Assembly (NCBI GenBank): GCA_036417435.1
Contig: CM070899.1
Coordinates: 71,368,501-71,432,500 of the forward strand
From: Inia geoffrensis
Lineage: Eukaryota > Chordata > Mammalia > Artiodactyla > Iniidae
Length of the DNA stretch: 64,000 bases
Direction: 5' to 3'
Below, in pieces: positions 61,801 through 64,000 of this stretch; within the stretch, counting starts at the first letter, position 1; each line of letters starts with the position of its first letter. The notes beneath the pieces were generated by a model. The model had not been told where the DNA came from and searched no databases. It worked only from the letters and a program-made list of their open reading frames with translations. Position numbers and translations under genes: made by a program.

Positions 61801-62589
61801 GTTTTTTCATCCCATTAATTTCCTGTAAATTGAAAGCTATAACTGGAGACTTGATATAAATATACATTTTTAAAATATGACTCCCTGTAGCTATGCGGTT
61901 TATGTGTTTTTATTCCACCAATCCTGTTTCTCCATTTGTTTGAGTGGTTTATTTCTAAAGTCTTTTCAAAATTGCAGATTCAAATTATCCACAAATCAAG
62001 GGGAGATGTATAGCCTTTCATCAGAAATGTTTGACTCTTTTCTGAATTTAAAGTTCTATTTAGGATTCAGTCTTGAGCTGGAATAGAATCTCAATGGCTA
62101 GCTGATTAATTAGTGGGCTTTTCTATGATCATTTGTAATAACTTAGTGATTCAACAAATAAGTATTAAGTTTTATATATGCCTGCCATTGTTTTAATTGG
62201 TGGAGTTTTTTAAATGAATGTACAGTGAAAGTTCCAGGACCTTACATTCCAGTGATACTCATGAACTATCTTGAAATATCTGTCACTACTCACCAGAGGG
62301 GAAAAAGTTGCTATATGAACTTGCCTAAGTGAGAAGCAGCTAATTGGAAATCATATGGGCAAACTCTAGATTCTAGCCTTAGCAATATTCAATTTGGAGT
62401 TTGTATGGTAAATGTCTGATCTAAATATATTTATTTCTTCTGATCAGTAAATCTGTCTACATTTAGGCAAGAATCAACTTCTGAGGACCAGCTTTTGGCT
62501 TTGTTGATCAATTCAACTGAATCTCTGTACTCATTATTTTATACCCATCTTTCTCGTTTTACCAGTTCGACTTCTTTCCCACTTTTTTA
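58861..62589. other. AT-rich non-coding DNA, nothing firmly recognised
   Basis: 3.7 kb with no clear repeat apart from a simple array at 61131 and a short MIR-like trace near 59750-59830. No gene is supported. The part 60520-60690 is unique-looking with several TTAAT/ATTA core motifs. Confidence 0.5.
61131..61208. repeat. Compound (CT)n/(ATCT)n/(TA)n/(CATA)n simple repeat
   Basis: ATTCTCTCTCTCTGC, then CTATCTATCTATCTATATAT, then ACATACATATATGTACATAC; a compound, imperfect array. Confidence 0.88.
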
Positions 62590-62792
62590 TTATAGTAAAA
62601 TGCACATAACATAAAATTGTAAACATAATTTTTACTTTATTTAAGTTTTTTCAGCTTTATTGAGGTATAATTGACAAATAACGTTGTAATATATTTAAAG
62701 TGTACAATGTGAATATTTGATATATGTATACATTGTGAAAAGGTTTCTGTCATCAAGTTAATTAATACATCTATCACCTCACATAGTTACCA

Positions 62793-62825
62793 TTTATCTA
62801 TTTATTTATTTGTTTATTTATTTAT
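62793..62825. repeat. (TTTA)n simple repeat inside L1M
   Basis: TTTATCTATTTATTTATTTG followed by TTTATTTATTTATG, at a T-rich place in the L1M 3' UTR. Confidence 0.85.
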
Positions 62826-62901
62826 GTTGAGAATGCTTAAGATCTATTCTCTTAGCAAATTTCTGTTATGCAATACAGTATGATACAAGAAATTTTCACA
62901 T

Positions 62902-63343
62902 GTTGACTATGAGGAAGTCATTCTGGCTTAAACATTATTTAATTTAAACTTTATGCTAGATAGAATAGCCTGTTTGTGGCCTATTAAACATACATTATAC
63001 AGCTGCTTTAACCATTAAAGAAAGGAGTGCATTTAAAAATCAAGATGGAGTACCTGTGGTTCAGGAATCCAAAATGGAACTGGATGGCTATTGTGGATGT
63101 GGTTTCAGACACATTCCTGCATCACTGAGAACCTGAATTTTCTGAACTGTATCAGACTCAAGGATAGCACCAGTAGTTCTCAAAACAATACCTACTAGCT
63201 GCTTCCAGCTGCAACCTTATGGTCTCAAGGTCTCTCTTTGTAACTATATAAACATTTTGGACCTCAACCAATTCTTGTTTAACAAGCACCCTTACTTCTT
63301 GCCAGCGCCAATCCTAATTCTTGACAATTTATGTAATTTTGCA
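62902..63343. repeat. Possible LTR insertion in L1M
   Basis: L1M similarity stops after ATTTTCACA at about 62901 and resumes near 63400. The block between, starting TGTTGACTATGAGG and ending near ATGTAATTTTGCA, has higher GC content in its middle, a TATA-like CTATATAAAC at about 63246 and no L1 words. That fits an LTR, but no TSD is visible and I cannot name it. Confidence 0.38.
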
Positions 63344-63360
63344 GATACATATACATATAT

Positions 63361-63420
63361 AATTTTCTTTATCAATTCATATATATGAATCTATATGTAT
63401 AATTTTCTTTATCAATTCAT
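63361..63420. repeat. 40-bp-period partial duplication
   Basis: AATTTTCTTTATCAATTCAT occurs at 63361-63380 and again at 63401-63420, separated by ATATATGAATCTATATGTAT. One and a half copies of a 40-bp unit lie at the edge of the resumed L1M. Confidence 0.85.
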
Positions 63421-63584
63421 CCATCAGTGGACAGTTAGGTGGCTTCCATACCTTATTACTGTGAATAATGATGCAATAAACACGGGAATGCAGGTTAGTC
63501 TTCCAAATACTGATTTTATTTCCTTCAAATATGTAAAACCAGAAATGGGATTGCTGGACCATATGGTTGTTCTATTTTTTATCT

Positions 63585-63588
<4 letters not shown>

Positions 63589-63619
<31 letters not shown>

Positions 63620-63808
63620 GGTATATGGGCCCCTCACTGTTGTGGCCCCTCTCGTTGCGGAGCACAGGCTCCGGACACGCAGGCCCAGCGGCCATGGCTC
63701 ACGGGCCCAGCCGCTCCGCATCACGTGGGATCCTCCCGGACCGGGGCACGAACCCGCATCCCCCGCATCGGCAGGCGGACTCTCAACCACTGCGCCACCA
63801 GGGAAGCC
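63589..63808 (-). mobile_element. CHR SINE, short form, long pure A-tail, nested in L1M
   Basis: The T run from 63587 to 63617 is the reversed, uninterrupted A-tail. The reversed head ends CACCAGGGAAGCC at 63808. A 17-bp TSD, CTATTTTTTATCTTCTT at 63572-63588 and CTATTTTTCATCTTCTT at 63809-63825, has one mismatch. L1M continues on both sides. The long frames over it on both strands are not genes. Confidence 0.94.
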
Positions 63809-64000
63809 CTATTTTTCATCTTCTTGAGGGACTTCCATACGGTTTTCCATAGTGGCTGTGCAGTTTACATTCCTACCAACAGTGTACAAAATTTCCCTTT
63901 TCTCTACATCCTGGCCAGTATTTTTTATCTCTTGTATTTTTGATGATAGACTTTCTAAGAAGTATGAGGGGATATCTCATTGTGGTTTTGATTCTCATTT

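Larger units (their letters stand above)
62590..64000 (-). mobile_element. Old L1M 3' UTR and distal ORF2, minus strand, runs off the window
   Basis: Reversed L1M: GTAAAATGCACATAACATAA, AGCTTTATTGAGGTATAATT, a CACCTCACATAGTTACCATT block near 62777 and AGATCTATTCTCTTAGCAAA near 62841. After an interruption come TTCATCCATCAGTGGACAGT near 63417, GTGAATAATGATGCAATAAA and AAATGGGATTGCTGGACCAT near 63543, a SINE, then TCCATAGTGGCTGTGCAGTT near 63847 and ATATCTCATTGTGGTTTTGA at the window end. All frames are broken. Confidence 0.87.

Noticed and set aside
63395..63943. 182-codon open frame as a gene
   Set aside because: It crosses reversed L1M, a T31 run and a SINE; the poly-Phe run is just the SINE tail.

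Overview
The window is mammalian nuclear DNA, most likely from a cetacean. Nine insertions belong to the CHR class of tRNA-derived SINEs, and six of them are the short form of about 200 bp that is abundant in whales and dolphins. Most carry clear target-site duplications (TSDs) and A-rich tails. The DNA is AT-rich, and I find no host protein-coding gene, exon series, tRNA, rRNA or other RNA gene. It reads as a gene desert or the inside of a very large intron, filled by several generations of mobile elements. All family names come from recognition by eye, without a database search; names for old repeats are less certain than those for SINEs and L1s.

Layout: 1-5.9 kb is AT-rich sequence with a MaLR-like LTR, an old L1 3' end and two CHR SINEs. 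From 5.9 to 13.3 kb there is a three-level nest: an old L1 (5884-7924, resuming at 13216) was split by a younger, nearly complete L1 (7925-13215), which in turn received a CHR SINE (12500-12723). From 13.3 to 20 kb there are a long (AT)n tract, old L1 fragments on both strands, an AT-rich tandem repeat and MER5-like DNA-transposon remnants. From 20.3 to 22.3 kb an old L1 is interrupted by a CHR SINE and by an LTR-like block. From 22.3 to 28.2 kb there are a hAT-type element with an exact 8-bp TSD, MIRs, a tailed CHR SINE, and two LTR-like blocks abutting in opposite orientation.

28.2-38.3 kb is mostly featureless, with a Tigger-like element, a CHR SINE and a MIR. 38.4-40.1 kb is a 5'-truncated L1 carrying a CHR SINE at the same L1 target site as the SINE at 12.5 kb. 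40-54.7 kb is mostly unique AT-rich DNA with a Tigger-like element, MIRs, microsatellites and one SINE. 54.7-56.8 kb is a long minus-strand L1M fragment. The last 1.4 kb is another minus-strand L1M holding a possible LTR and a SINE with a 31-base A-tail.

No genes act together here. The recoverable biology is the insertion history: ancient L2, MIR, MER5 and L1M; then LTRs, hAT and Tigger elements; then the younger L1s and CHR SINEs, the latter presumably mobilised by L1 endonuclease and reverse transcriptase. Every L1 reading frame seen is broken. I found no evidence for an undescribed biological system; the best leads are the repeated SINE insertion at one L1 site and the nested insertions that can be ordered in time.
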